DNA of 61,948 nucleotides, taken from Pseudomonadota bacterium. Its GTDB lineage: Bacteria; Desulfobacterota; Binatia; Binatales; Binataceae. A model generated the notes under the pieces. It saw only the letters and a list, made by a program, of their open reading frames with translations, was not told the origin of the DNA and made no database searches. Shown in pieces: positions 24,217-31,828 of this stretch (positions within the stretch are counted from its first letter, which is position 1; every line of letters starts with the position of its first letter). Both the position numbers and the translations under genes were made by a program. The stretch spans positions 1-61,948 of the forward strand of contig JAJPKA010000019.1 in NCBI GenBank assembly GCA_021323945.1, read 5' to 3'.

Positions 24217-25059
24217 TTGAAAGAGCACGTGCACCCGCTCGACGAAACCGCCATACGGCTAAGCGCATTCGTTCTAGTCTTTGCCGCAATGGCGTGGTGG
24301 GAAGTGCTAACGCCGCGACGGAAACGAACTTATTCAAGATTGTCGCGCTGGCCCAGCAATTTAGGGATTGCGGCCTTGAACATCGTCCTGACGAGGCTGC
24401 TTTTGCCTGCGAACGCCGTCGGGCTCGCGCTCGTTGCCGAGGGCCGCGGCTGGGGTCTCTTGAGCAGCTTGTCGGTGCCGGGGATTGCCAAAATCGTCGG
24501 GTCGCTGATTATGTTCGATCTGACAATCTATCTCCAACACGTAATGTTTCACGCCGTACCGGCGCTCTGGCGGGTGCATCGGATGCATCACGCCGACCTC
24601 GATTTCGATCTGACCACGGGGGTGCGCTTCCATCCAATCGAGATCGTGCTCTCGACGCTGATCAAGTTTGGCGCTGTGGTCGCGCTCGGAACGCCGGCGA
24701 TTAGCGTCGTCATATTCGAGGTTTGGCTGAATGCCAGCTCGATGTTCAACCACAGCAATGTTCACCTACCCGCGAGACTCGACCGCTATCTGCGATGGAT
24801 GGTGGTGACGCCGGATATGCACCGCGTCCACCACTCTGCTGTCGTGGGCGAGACCAACAGCAATTTCGGCTTCAACCTGTCCTGGTGGGATCGCGCCCTT
24901 GGAACCTATCGAGATCAGCCGACCGCCGGCCACGAGCAGATGACCATCGGCCTCGAACAGTTTCGAGACCCACGCGAGTTGCGGATTGACCGGATGCTGT
25001 GGCAGCCGTTCCGAGGTTTTGCAGGTGCATACGCCATCACGGGGAGAAGCGCGGCGTGA
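24217..25059 (+). CDS. Sterol desaturase / fatty acid hydroxylase superfamily membrane protein
   Basis: 280 residues with four or so membrane segments and the three di-iron histidine boxes: HVMFH, HRMHHADLDFD and HRVHHS, plus NHSNVHLP. Enzymes of this family hydroxylate or desaturate lipids using O2 at the membrane. The start is TTG 24217 or GTG 24229; neither has a strong ribosome-binding site. The stop overlaps the GTG start of the DedA-rhodanese gene (GTGA), so the two work together or at least are co-expressed. Substrate unknown. Confidence 0.85.
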   Translation: MKEHVHPLDETAIRLSAFVLVFAAMAWWEVLTPRRKRTYSRLSRWPSNLGIAALNIVLTRLLLPANAVGLALVAEGRGWGLLSSLSVPGIAKIVGSLIMFDLTIYLQHVMFHAVPALWRVHRMHHADLDFDLTTGVRFHPIEIVLSTLIKFGAVVALGTPAISVVIFEVWLNASSMFNHSNVHLPARLDRYLRWMVVTPDMHRVHHSAVVGETNSNFGFNLSWWDRALGTYRDQPTAGHEQMTIGLEQFRDPRELRIDRMLWQPFRGFAGAYAITGRSAA

Positions 25060-26051
25060 AATCGCGCAGTTTTCCTCTCCGGCTGGTTCTCCTGGTGGGG
25101 CTGGCGAGCGCGATCGCATGGCTTGCATGGCATCGCGAGCTGCTGCGAGCAGCAGCGCTCGAGCGGCAGCTCGAACGGTTTGGTCACTGGGCACCGATTC
25201 TTTTCGTTCTGCTTTACGCTGTCGCCACGGTCCTCTTCGTCCCCGGAGCGGTGCTTACGGTAGTGGGCGGTGCGTTGTTCGGCCCGGCCTGGGGGAGCTT
25301 ATGGAATCTCGCCGGAGCTGGTTGCGGAGCGACACTGGCCTTTCTACTTGCCCGATATATCGGTTCTGGCTGGCTGAGGCGGCGTGTGGTCCTAACAAGC
25401 CTGATGCGCGGGGTTGAAGCGGAAGGATGGCGGTTTGTCGCCTTCGTGCGCCTGGTCCCGCTGTTTCCGTTCAACCTGGTGAACTATGCTTTCGGCCTTA
25501 CCGGTATTCGGGTGACCGAATACCTGTTGGCTTCTTTGGTGTTCATGACACCGGGTGCGGTCGCTTACACCTACCTTGGCTACGCTGCGCGTGAGGCCGC
25601 GGCCGGGAGTTTTAGTGCGGTGCGGAGCAGTTTAATCGCACTGGGTTTGCTGGCTGCCGTGACCTTCTTGCCGCGATTGGTCCGCCGGCTGCGCGCAGCG
25701 GACGATTTCATCGACCCTACCGAGCTGAAGCGTCGGCTCGAAAATGGACCGCCAACAGTCCTCATCGATGTGCGCGCTCCGGACGAATTTGACGGACCGC
25801 TGGGTCATATCCCTGGTGCCCGGAATATCGTGCTGTCAGAACTAGCGCCTATGCTACACAACTTTTCCGCAATGAAGGACATGCCTTTCGTCTTTATTTG
25901 CAAAACCGATAGACGCTCGGCCAAGGCCGCCCAACTTTTCAAAGACGCCGGGTTTCGGCAAGTGCTGGTTTTAAGGGGCGGTATGAAGCAATGGAGAAAC
26001 GAGGGGCTCGCCGTCGAACGGGCCACTAATCCGTCGCTTTCCCAGCGATAG
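25056..26051 (+). CDS. TVP38/DedA-family membrane protein with C-terminal rhodanese domain
   Basis: 331 residues from GTG 25056, which has GGGGAG nine bases upstream. The first 220 residues hold an N-terminal helix and the SNARE-associated/DedA core (FVPGAVLTVVGGALFGPAWG; FVRLVPLFPFNLVNYAFGLT). A rhodanese domain follows (TVLIDVRAPDEFDGPLGHIP) with the active-site cysteine in FICKTDRRSAKAA. DedA-type proteins are implicated in lipid flipping or membrane homeostasis, and rhodaneses in sulfur transfer. This domain combination is uncommon but known. Coupled to the upstream di-iron enzyme. Confidence 0.85.
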   Translation: MKSRSFPLRLVLLVGLASAIAWLAWHRELLRAAALERQLERFGHWAPILFVLLYAVATVLFVPGAVLTVVGGALFGPAWGSLWNLAGAGCGATLAFLLARYIGSGWLRRRVVLTSLMRGVEAEGWRFVAFVRLVPLFPFNLVNYAFGLTGIRVTEYLLASLVFMTPGAVAYTYLGYAAREAAAGSFSAVRSSLIALGLLAAVTFLPRLVRRLRAADDFIDPTELKRRLENGPPTVLIDVRAPDEFDGPLGHIPGARNIVLSELAPMLHNFSAMKDMPFVFICKTDRRSAKAAQLFKDAGFRQVLVLRGGMKQWRNEGLAVERATNPSLSQR

Positions 26052-26487
26052 GAAACGTCGCCGAAACGGCTCGTAATTGCAGAGCAGGGCGATTAAACAG
26101 TCTCTAACTTTCGGCTAATGGTTGCGATTCTTTGGCCTGACAAATTAGGGATTTTAAAATTGGCCGACATTTTAAAGCGTGCTTTCGGCAACGTTTCAGC
26201 CTTCGACACGGGAGGAGCCTCGCTCAAACTCAGCGGCATAAAAGCGCCGCTTTCGACACGACGTGACCGGTCCACGGTTAACCCAGAACGTCGGCGGCGC
26301 TGCTTACCGACATGATCTGCCGAATTGGCGCCAGCTGAGCTGACTTGAACACGATTCGAGTTGCTCCGATCTGCAACGCGAAGGCAGGGTTTGAGCGATA
26401 GTTCTTATGGCCTGTGTTTTGCTCAAACACACCATCTTCGAAGGAGTCGGCGCCTGAAGACAGTCGGTGTTCGAGGCCTTACAAAAT
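26052..26487. other. Spacer without recognisable gene
   Basis: 436 bases. It contains a small hairpin GTGTTT/AAACAC (26414-26430) and two copies of TTCGACACG about 46 bases apart (near 26203 and 26250). I see no coding signal or known RNA. Confidence 0.4.
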
Positions 26488-26877
26488 ATGAACTTAATCA
26501 AACTCCAAGTTTACCTGGCGACATTCTTTGTGACGCTGGGAGGTTGCGCGTTGAGTCGGACTGTGGTCTCACCCAGCGACGCTGAGATCAGCTATCCGCT
26601 CACATCGCGACATGTGACCGGTGAAGACTGTGCCTATAACTTTCTGGGTATCCCGGCGAGTGATCACTTAAATCCGTCGCTGCGCAGAGCTATTGACGGC
26701 GCGGCCGCGAAGGCCCCGGACAGCTACGCGCTGACCGACATGACTGTAAAGCGCGAAACTCTGGTTGGCCTAATTTACAACCAAGAGTGTCTTAAAGTGC
26801 TAGGGACCCCGGTCGCGCAAACGACCGGCAGTAGATACCTCGATCAGGTTCGTCGAGAGTTTGACTGGAGTGACTGA
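26488..26877 (+). CDS. Small lipoprotein, possibly TRL-like
   Basis: 129 residues from ATG 26488; the frame also opens at GTG 26467. The start MNLIKLQVYLATFFVTLGGC is a signal peptide with a lipobox (LGGC). The mature part contains GEDCAYNFLGIPASD and SYALTDMTVKRETLVGLIYN with a second cysteine pair-mate (QECLKVLG). The pattern loosely resembles TRL-type bacterial lipoproteins, where a cysteine precedes LGL and a later segment reads I..V......LG.Y. Function unknown; isolated gene with long spacers on both sides. Confidence 0.55.
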   Translation: MNLIKLQVYLATFFVTLGGCALSRTVVSPSDAEISYPLTSRHVTGEDCAYNFLGIPASDHLNPSLRRAIDGAAAKAPDSYALTDMTVKRETLVGLIYNQECLKVLGTPVAQTTGSRYLDQVRREFDWSD

Positions 26878-27370
26878 GCAGGTGCGATTCGCCCTGCGGT
26901 CCCGAGTCTCTGAGCTTCACAAAACATATCGAAAGCCAGCCCACCACAGCGGCACCACTCTCGCCCTCGGAAGCGAAAGTTCGATGCTCGTTTGAAGGTC
27001 CCCCGCTTGCTACCCGCTTCTGGTGGCGCCGGACAGCTTCGGCCGCGGAAAATCGGCTCTTGTCATTTCGGTGCCGTTCACTAAAAACGGGATGGCCGTC
27101 AAGAGTTGTCCCAGAGCGCGACGCTGAACCATCACGCCCAGGGACTGACGACCCTCAGTCCGCCGCTGACAAGTGACGGCGTCGCGCGCGGGACGATGCT
27201 CCAGGTGGCAGCGATGGCGAATTCGGATGAATGGATAGGCAGGACACAACCGTTCGCCGTAGCAGGCACCAGTTCTTTGGGCGAAGCCTGTCGCCTGGCG
27301 CTGCTGTGGCGTGATTTTCAGGCCTCAGGTCGATGCCGGCTTCGAACCGGTGACCTATAATCATGGAATT
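26878..27370. other. Spacer before the BtuF-like gene
   Basis: About 490 bases with no convincing gene. Near 27333-27376 there is a segment resembling, on the minus strand, a tRNA T-arm (TTCGAA loop) and an anticodon-like stem, but no acceptor or D-arm can be completed. No B12 box was found despite the BtuF-like gene downstream. Confidence 0.4.
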
Positions 27371-28201
27371 ATGACCTGGTTGCAGGTGGCTGACGAATTG
27401 GGGTTTCGGGTGGAGTTGCAGCGCCCGCCGCAGCGAATTGTATCGCTGGTGCCGAGCTGGACCGAGACTTTGTTCGGCCTCGGGCTGGGCGAGCGAATCG
27501 TTGGCGTTACGCGTTTCTGTATAGCACCGCCTGAGGCATCCAGGATTACCACGATCGGCGGGACCAAGAACCCGAACGTTGATGCCATCGCACGGTTGGC
27601 TCCCGACATTGTGATTGCCAATGCGGAAGAAAATCGGCGAGAAGATATCGAACATCTGCGCGCGCGCGGTCTCGCGGTTTTTACCACTTATCCGAGGAAG
27701 ATCGCGTCGGCGGTGGAATCCATACTAAGATTGGGTACCGTGCTCGACTGCGAACCGCAGGCCAACGCCATGGCCCGCGCGATCGTGCAACAGGTAAGTG
27801 TCATCGAAACAGAGCTTGGGCCATGGGCCAAACTACGTTTTCGTGCGTTTTGCCCAATTTGGAAGAACCCTTGGATGAGCTTTAATGCAGATACCTATGC
27901 CCATGACGTTCTGCGCCTGCTGGGCTTTAATAATGTCTTCGCTTCGGCTGGTGAGCGTTACCCGCGCACCACGATTGAGGAGGCAATCGCACTCCGACCT
28001 GATTTTGTGCTGTTACCGGATGAACCGTATGAGTTTCGCGCTAAAGACGTGGAAGAACTAAAACCGCTGTTACCACCGCCACTTAGTCGGCGGGTAGTGC
28101 TGATCAATGGCCGCGATCTTCATTGGTACGGCGTACACATGCTAAGCGGTCTTCGCTCGCTGGCAGCATTGCTGGCGCGAGTGCGGGCCGCTGCGGTATA
28201 G
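27371..28201 (+). CDS. BtuF/TroA-like helical-backbone metal or corrinoid receptor, no signal peptide
   Basis: 276 residues from ATG 27371. The family pattern is clear: RPPQRIVSLVPSWTETLFGL, GLGERIVGVTRFC, then TKNPNVDAIARLAPDIVIAN, and a C-terminal lobe with FRAFCPIWKNPWMSFNADTY. BtuF proteins deliver B12 to an ABC importer in the periplasm. Here there is no leader peptide and no BtuC or BtuD gene adjacent, so it may be cytoplasmic or need an unseen partner. The gene lies 3.4 kb beyond the cobalamin operon on the same strand. Confidence 0.75.
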   Translation: MTWLQVADELGFRVELQRPPQRIVSLVPSWTETLFGLGLGERIVGVTRFCIAPPEASRITTIGGTKNPNVDAIARLAPDIVIANAEENRREDIEHLRARGLAVFTTYPRKIASAVESILRLGTVLDCEPQANAMARAIVQQVSVIETELGPWAKLRFRAFCPIWKNPWMSFNADTYAHDVLRLLGFNNVFASAGERYPRTTIEEAIALRPDFVLLPDEPYEFRAKDVEELKPLLPPPLSRRVVLINGRDLHWYGVHMLSGLRSLAALLARVRAAAV

Positions 28202-28270
28202 GATCGTGAGGTCCGAGGACCGGACCGACCGACACAAGAGAGTTCTTCTGCCAGCGTATCTAATTGGCCA

Positions 28271-29491
28271 ATGGAGAAGAGAGAGGAAATGGCTGGGTCT
28301 GCCCCATTGTCCGGCATAAAAGTTCTGGATTTGACCAAGCTCGCACCCGGACCTCATTGTACGATGATCCTGGGGGACCTGGGCGCGGACGTCATCAGAG
28401 TCGAAGAACCGGGTGAGCCGACCGGGCGACGCGCCGCCCAGGCTGGGACCGCGGATGTGAAGGCACCGCGCCCGAGCTATGCTCCCACCAACGCGGTCGG
28501 CCGCAACAAGCGCTCGATTGGTCTTAACCTCAAAAGCGAGGTGGGGCGCGAGATATATCTCCGCCTGGCTCGCGACGCCGACATAGTGGTCGAGGAATTT
28601 CGGCCGGGCGTTGCCAAGCGCCTGGGAATCGATTATGACGTGTTGTCGCGCATTAACCCGCGGTTAATCTACTGCGCGGTGACCGGTTTCGGCCAGACCG
28701 GACCGTACCGGGACCTGGTCGGACATGACCTGAACTACATCGCTCAGGCCGGGGCGCTTAGCCTGATCGGGCGCAGGAACCAGCCCCCAACCATCCCCCT
28801 TAATCTGCTCGCGGATTATGCAGGGGGCGGCATGCATGCGACCATTGGAATCCTGGCGGCGCTCATCGCGCGTGCTCAAACCGGGCGGGGGCAGTACGTC
28901 GATATTGCGATGCTGGATGGGGTGATGTTGCTGCTGGCACAGGCGCTAAGCACTTATTTCACCAATCACAAGGTGCCCGAACGCGGCACTCAGCCGGGTG
29001 ACGGCGGCGCTCCCTTCTATAACCTTTATGAAACCCGCGACGGCAAGATCATCACAATTGCCTCGATGGAGCCTTGGTTTTACGGTAACTTATGTCGCGC
29101 ACTGAAGTGCGAGCAGTACATCGGCCACCAGTATGACCGTGACAAGTGGCCGGAGATGTTCGATACCTTCGCCCGCATCTTTAAAACGAAAACACGCGAT
29201 GAATGGTGGAATATACTTACTCAAGCAGATATTTGCGTGGGGCGCATGATGACCCTCGATGAACTCGAAAATGATCCGCAGATTCGCGCCCGCAATATGA
29301 TTGTTGAAGTCGAGACGGCTTCCGGTGAAAAGGTTAAACAAGTTGGTATCTCAATCAAGTTGTCCGAGACCCCCGGCTCGATTCGCTTGCTGCCACCCAA
29401 ATTAGGCGAGCACACCGACGCGATCCTGGCTGAATTGGGCTACGCGTCGCAGGATATTGCGCAATGGCGTGCCGCCGGTGCCATCAGGTAG
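28271..29491 (+). CDS. Type III CoA transferase (CaiB/BaiF family)
   Basis: 406 residues. Signature segments: GIKVLDLTKLAPGPHCTMIL, LGADVIRVEEPG, GRNKRSIGLNLKSEVGRE and the catalytic aspartate in DLVGHDLNYIAQAGALS. The enzyme moves CoA between acyl groups; the acid is not predictable. An internal ATG at 28289 with AGAGAGG just upstream is an alternative start. It is followed after six bases by the aminotransferase, suggesting a catabolic operon. Confidence 0.9.
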   Translation: MEKREEMAGSAPLSGIKVLDLTKLAPGPHCTMILGDLGADVIRVEEPGEPTGRRAAQAGTADVKAPRPSYAPTNAVGRNKRSIGLNLKSEVGREIYLRLARDADIVVEEFRPGVAKRLGIDYDVLSRINPRLIYCAVTGFGQTGPYRDLVGHDLNYIAQAGALSLIGRRNQPPTIPLNLLADYAGGGMHATIGILAALIARAQTGRGQYVDIAMLDGVMLLLAQALSTYFTNHKVPERGTQPGDGGAPFYNLYETRDGKIITIASMEPWFYGNLCRALKCEQYIGHQYDRDKWPEMFDTFARIFKTKTRDEWWNILTQADICVGRMMTLDELENDPQIRARNMIVEVETASGEKVKQVGISIKLSETPGSIRLLPPKLGEHTDAILAELGYASQDIAQWRAAGAIR

Positions 29492-29497
29492 GTCACG

Positions 29498-30823
29498 ATG
29501 GCCGGGCAATCATCGATGTTCCTCCACGGGCCCTACGAGCCGCTCTGCATTGAGCGCGCCGAAGGTCCGTGGCTGTTTACAAGCGATGGCCGCCGAATCC
29601 TTGATGCAGGTGGCGGTGCGGTGGTGGTCAACGTCGGTCAGGGGCGGGAAGAGCTGGCGCAGCTCGCCGCCGACCAGGTGGCGCGGCTTAACTACATCGT
29701 ACCCGTGTGGACATCGGCGGCGCGCAATCGGTTGGTGGAGCGCCTGGCGCGTTGGACTCCGCCCGGCCTCAACCGGTTCTTCTTTACCAGTGGTGGCTCC
29801 GAGGCAGTAGAGGCGGCGCTCAAGTTCGCCCTCATGTATCACAAAGTGAAGGGGCAGCCACAACGGCACAAAATCATTTCCCGCTGGTTTTCCTATCACG
29901 GCAACACTCTGGCGGCGCTGTCGGTCGGTGGCAACCTCGGGCGGCGAGCTGACTACGAACACGTGCTGCTGCGCTGGCCGCATATCGGGCCACCATTCTG
30001 CTATCGGTGTCCCTGGGATAGGACCTACCCTGGGTGCAGTCTCGACTGTGCCACCACGCTGGAAGACACGATCATTCAACACGGTCCGGAATCAATTGCA
30101 GCCTTCATCGCCGAGCCCATGATGGGCGCTACCGGGGGTGCGGTGCCTCCGGTCAGAGAATATTGGCCGAGGATAGCTGAGATCTGTCGGCGGTACGGAA
30201 TTCTGCTCATCGTGGATGAGGTAATGACCGGTTTCGGCCGTACCGGCGAGCGCTTCGCCGTGGACCATTGGAAAATCACGCCCGATCTACTGATTGGCGG
30301 CAAAGGCCTCACCGGCGGCTATGTGCCGATGGGAATGGTCGCGGTTGCCGAAGGACTGGTGCAGGAATGCGAGAAAGCCGGCGCTGATTTTATGTTCTAC
30401 ACCTATAGTGCCCATCCCTTGGCCTGCGCGATGGCTGACAAGGTACTGGAAATTATGGAACGCGAGCACCTGGTCGAGTACGTTGCCCAAATGGGCACTC
30501 AACTGGGGGCGCAGTTGAAAGAGCAGCTGTCTGGACATCCGATGGTCGGTGACATCCGCGGTACCGGCTTCTTTTGGGGCGTGGAAATAGTCCGTGACAA
30601 GGCTGCCAGAACGCCCTACCCACCCCAACTGCGTGTCACCAACCGAATAGTAGGCGCCGCGCTGAAAAATGGCCTGTTTGTTTACCCAACCAGTGGAATG
30701 GCGGGGGCTGCCGGTGGCGATGGCGTGATGATAACGCCACCCTTTGTTATTGGTCCGGCAGAGATTGATTACATTGTCGGAAGCCTCCGAGCCGCGTTGG
30801 ACGACGTTCTCGCGGCTCTCTAG
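29498..30823 (+). CDS. Class III pyridoxal-phosphate aminotransferase
   Basis: 441 residues. Family marks include FFTSGGSEAVEAALKFA, IAEPMMGATGGAVPP, LLIVDEVMTGFGRTG and the PLP lysine in LIGGKGLTGGYVPMG. An internal four-cysteine loop (FCYRCPWDRTYPGCSLDC) is seen in some omega-amino-acid transaminases. The substrate is probably an omega-amino acid or a primary amine. It is co-directional with the CoA transferase upstream and the hydrolase downstream, though a palindrome separates the latter. Confidence 0.9.
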   Translation: MAGQSSMFLHGPYEPLCIERAEGPWLFTSDGRRILDAGGGAVVVNVGQGREELAQLAADQVARLNYIVPVWTSAARNRLVERLARWTPPGLNRFFFTSGGSEAVEAALKFALMYHKVKGQPQRHKIISRWFSYHGNTLAALSVGGNLGRRADYEHVLLRWPHIGPPFCYRCPWDRTYPGCSLDCATTLEDTIIQHGPESIAAFIAEPMMGATGGAVPPVREYWPRIAEICRRYGILLIVDEVMTGFGRTGERFAVDHWKITPDLLIGGKGLTGGYVPMGMVAVAEGLVQECEKAGADFMFYTYSAHPLACAMADKVLEIMEREHLVEYVAQMGTQLGAQLKEQLSGHPMVGDIRGTGFFWGVEIVRDKAARTPYPPQLRVTNRIVGAALKNGLFVYPTSGMAGAAGGDGVMITPPFVIGPAEIDYIVGSLRAALDDVLAAL

Positions 30824-30858
30824 CTGATTCCCAAATCCATCAAACCTCATTCCGCTGG

Positions 30859-30883
30859 GCAAGCCGGCCGCAGGCCGGCTTGC
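30859..30883. repeat. Perfect 11-bp hairpin between two genes
   Basis: GCAAGCCGGCC (30859-30869) and GGCCGGCTTGC (30873-30883) are perfect complements around a GCA loop. No T run follows, so it is either a Rho-assisted terminator, an RNA stabiliser, or a repeated palindromic element of the genome. Confidence 0.6.
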
Positions 30884-30955
30884 AGGCTCGAATGGGCTAC
30901 ACTTGTGAAGATAGGATGAGTGTCATTGCAACAGCGGGCAACTGGAGGCGCCTAG

Positions 30956-31828
30956 ATGGCGGATATAATCGGACCAACCTCTCATTTCTTTTATTCGCAG
31001 CGCTTGAAGCTGCACTACGTCGATTGGGGCAATTCCGACAAGCCGCTCGCAATCCTGGTTCATGGCGGCCGTGACCACTGCCGGAGTTGGGATTTTGTCG
31101 CGCTGGACTTGCGCAATTATTTCCACGTCGTGGCACCCGATCTACGTGGCCATGGAGACTCTGATTGGTCAATTGGCGGCAGTTACTCGATCACCGACCA
31201 TGTGCTGGACCTCGGGCAGCTAATCAATGCGCTTGGCCCCCAAGACCCTGCCGTGCTGATCGGGCATTCGCTCGGCGCGGGCGTGGTCTTGCAGCGAGCG
31301 GGGGTCTTCCCCGAATCGGTGCGAGCAGTAATTGCGATCGAAGGGCTGGGGCCGCCGGGAGCGATGATTCGAGAGACACCGGCACATGAGCGCATGCAGC
31401 ACTGGATAATCGATATGCTGGCCCTCGCACAGCGCAAGCCGCGCGAATACCCCTCGTTGGAAGCGGCGATGGCACGAATGCGCGAAGCCAACCCCCACCT
31501 AACACCGGAATTGCAGCGCCACCTCACTGTCTACGGCGTCCGCCGCAACGAGAATGGCACGTACTCGTGGAAATACGACAATTACACCAGGGCGACTTCG
31601 CCTTATCTGTTTAATCTGAAAGACGCGATGGAGATTTGGTCGCGAATCCGCTGCCCGGTTTTACTGGTGCGAGGCGACGCATCCTGGGCCGGCGATTGGG
31701 AGCGCGACGGTCGCTTGGACGCCTTCAGGACTGCTGAACTGGTGACAATACGAAATGCTGGCCATTGGGTTCATCACGATCAGTTGAACGAATTCCTCCA
31801 CGTTGTGCATCGTTTTCTTTCCCTCTAA
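30956..31828 (+). CDS. Alpha/beta hydrolase
   Basis: 290 residues with GGAGG seven bases before the ATG. It has the oxyanion region LVHGGRDHCRSWDF, the nucleophile elbow GHSLGAG and the catalytic histidine in NAGHWVHHD; the acid is likely in the RGDASWAGDW region. Esterase, lactonase or C-C hydrolase activity is possible, and the sequence does not decide. Its stop codon overlaps the start of the ClC channel gene (TAATG). Confidence 0.87.
   Translation: MADIIGPTSHFFYSQRLKLHYVDWGNSDKPLAILVHGGRDHCRSWDFVALDLRNYFHVVAPDLRGHGDSDWSIGGSYSITDHVLDLGQLINALGPQDPAVLIGHSLGAGVVLQRAGVFPESVRAVIAIEGLGPPGAMIRETPAHERMQHWIIDMLALAQRKPREYPSLEAAMARMREANPHLTPELQRHLTVYGVRRNENGTYSWKYDNYTRATSPYLFNLKDAMEIWSRIRCPVLLVRGDASWAGDWERDGRLDAFRTAELVTIRNAGHWVHHDQLNEFLHVVHRFLSL

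Noticed and set aside
27333-27376. Minus-strand T-arm and anticodon-like stem suggesting a tRNA or tRNA-derived attachment site.
   Set aside because: The T stem has a mismatch, the anticodon stem has a six-base loop, and no D-arm or acceptor strand can be completed on either strand.
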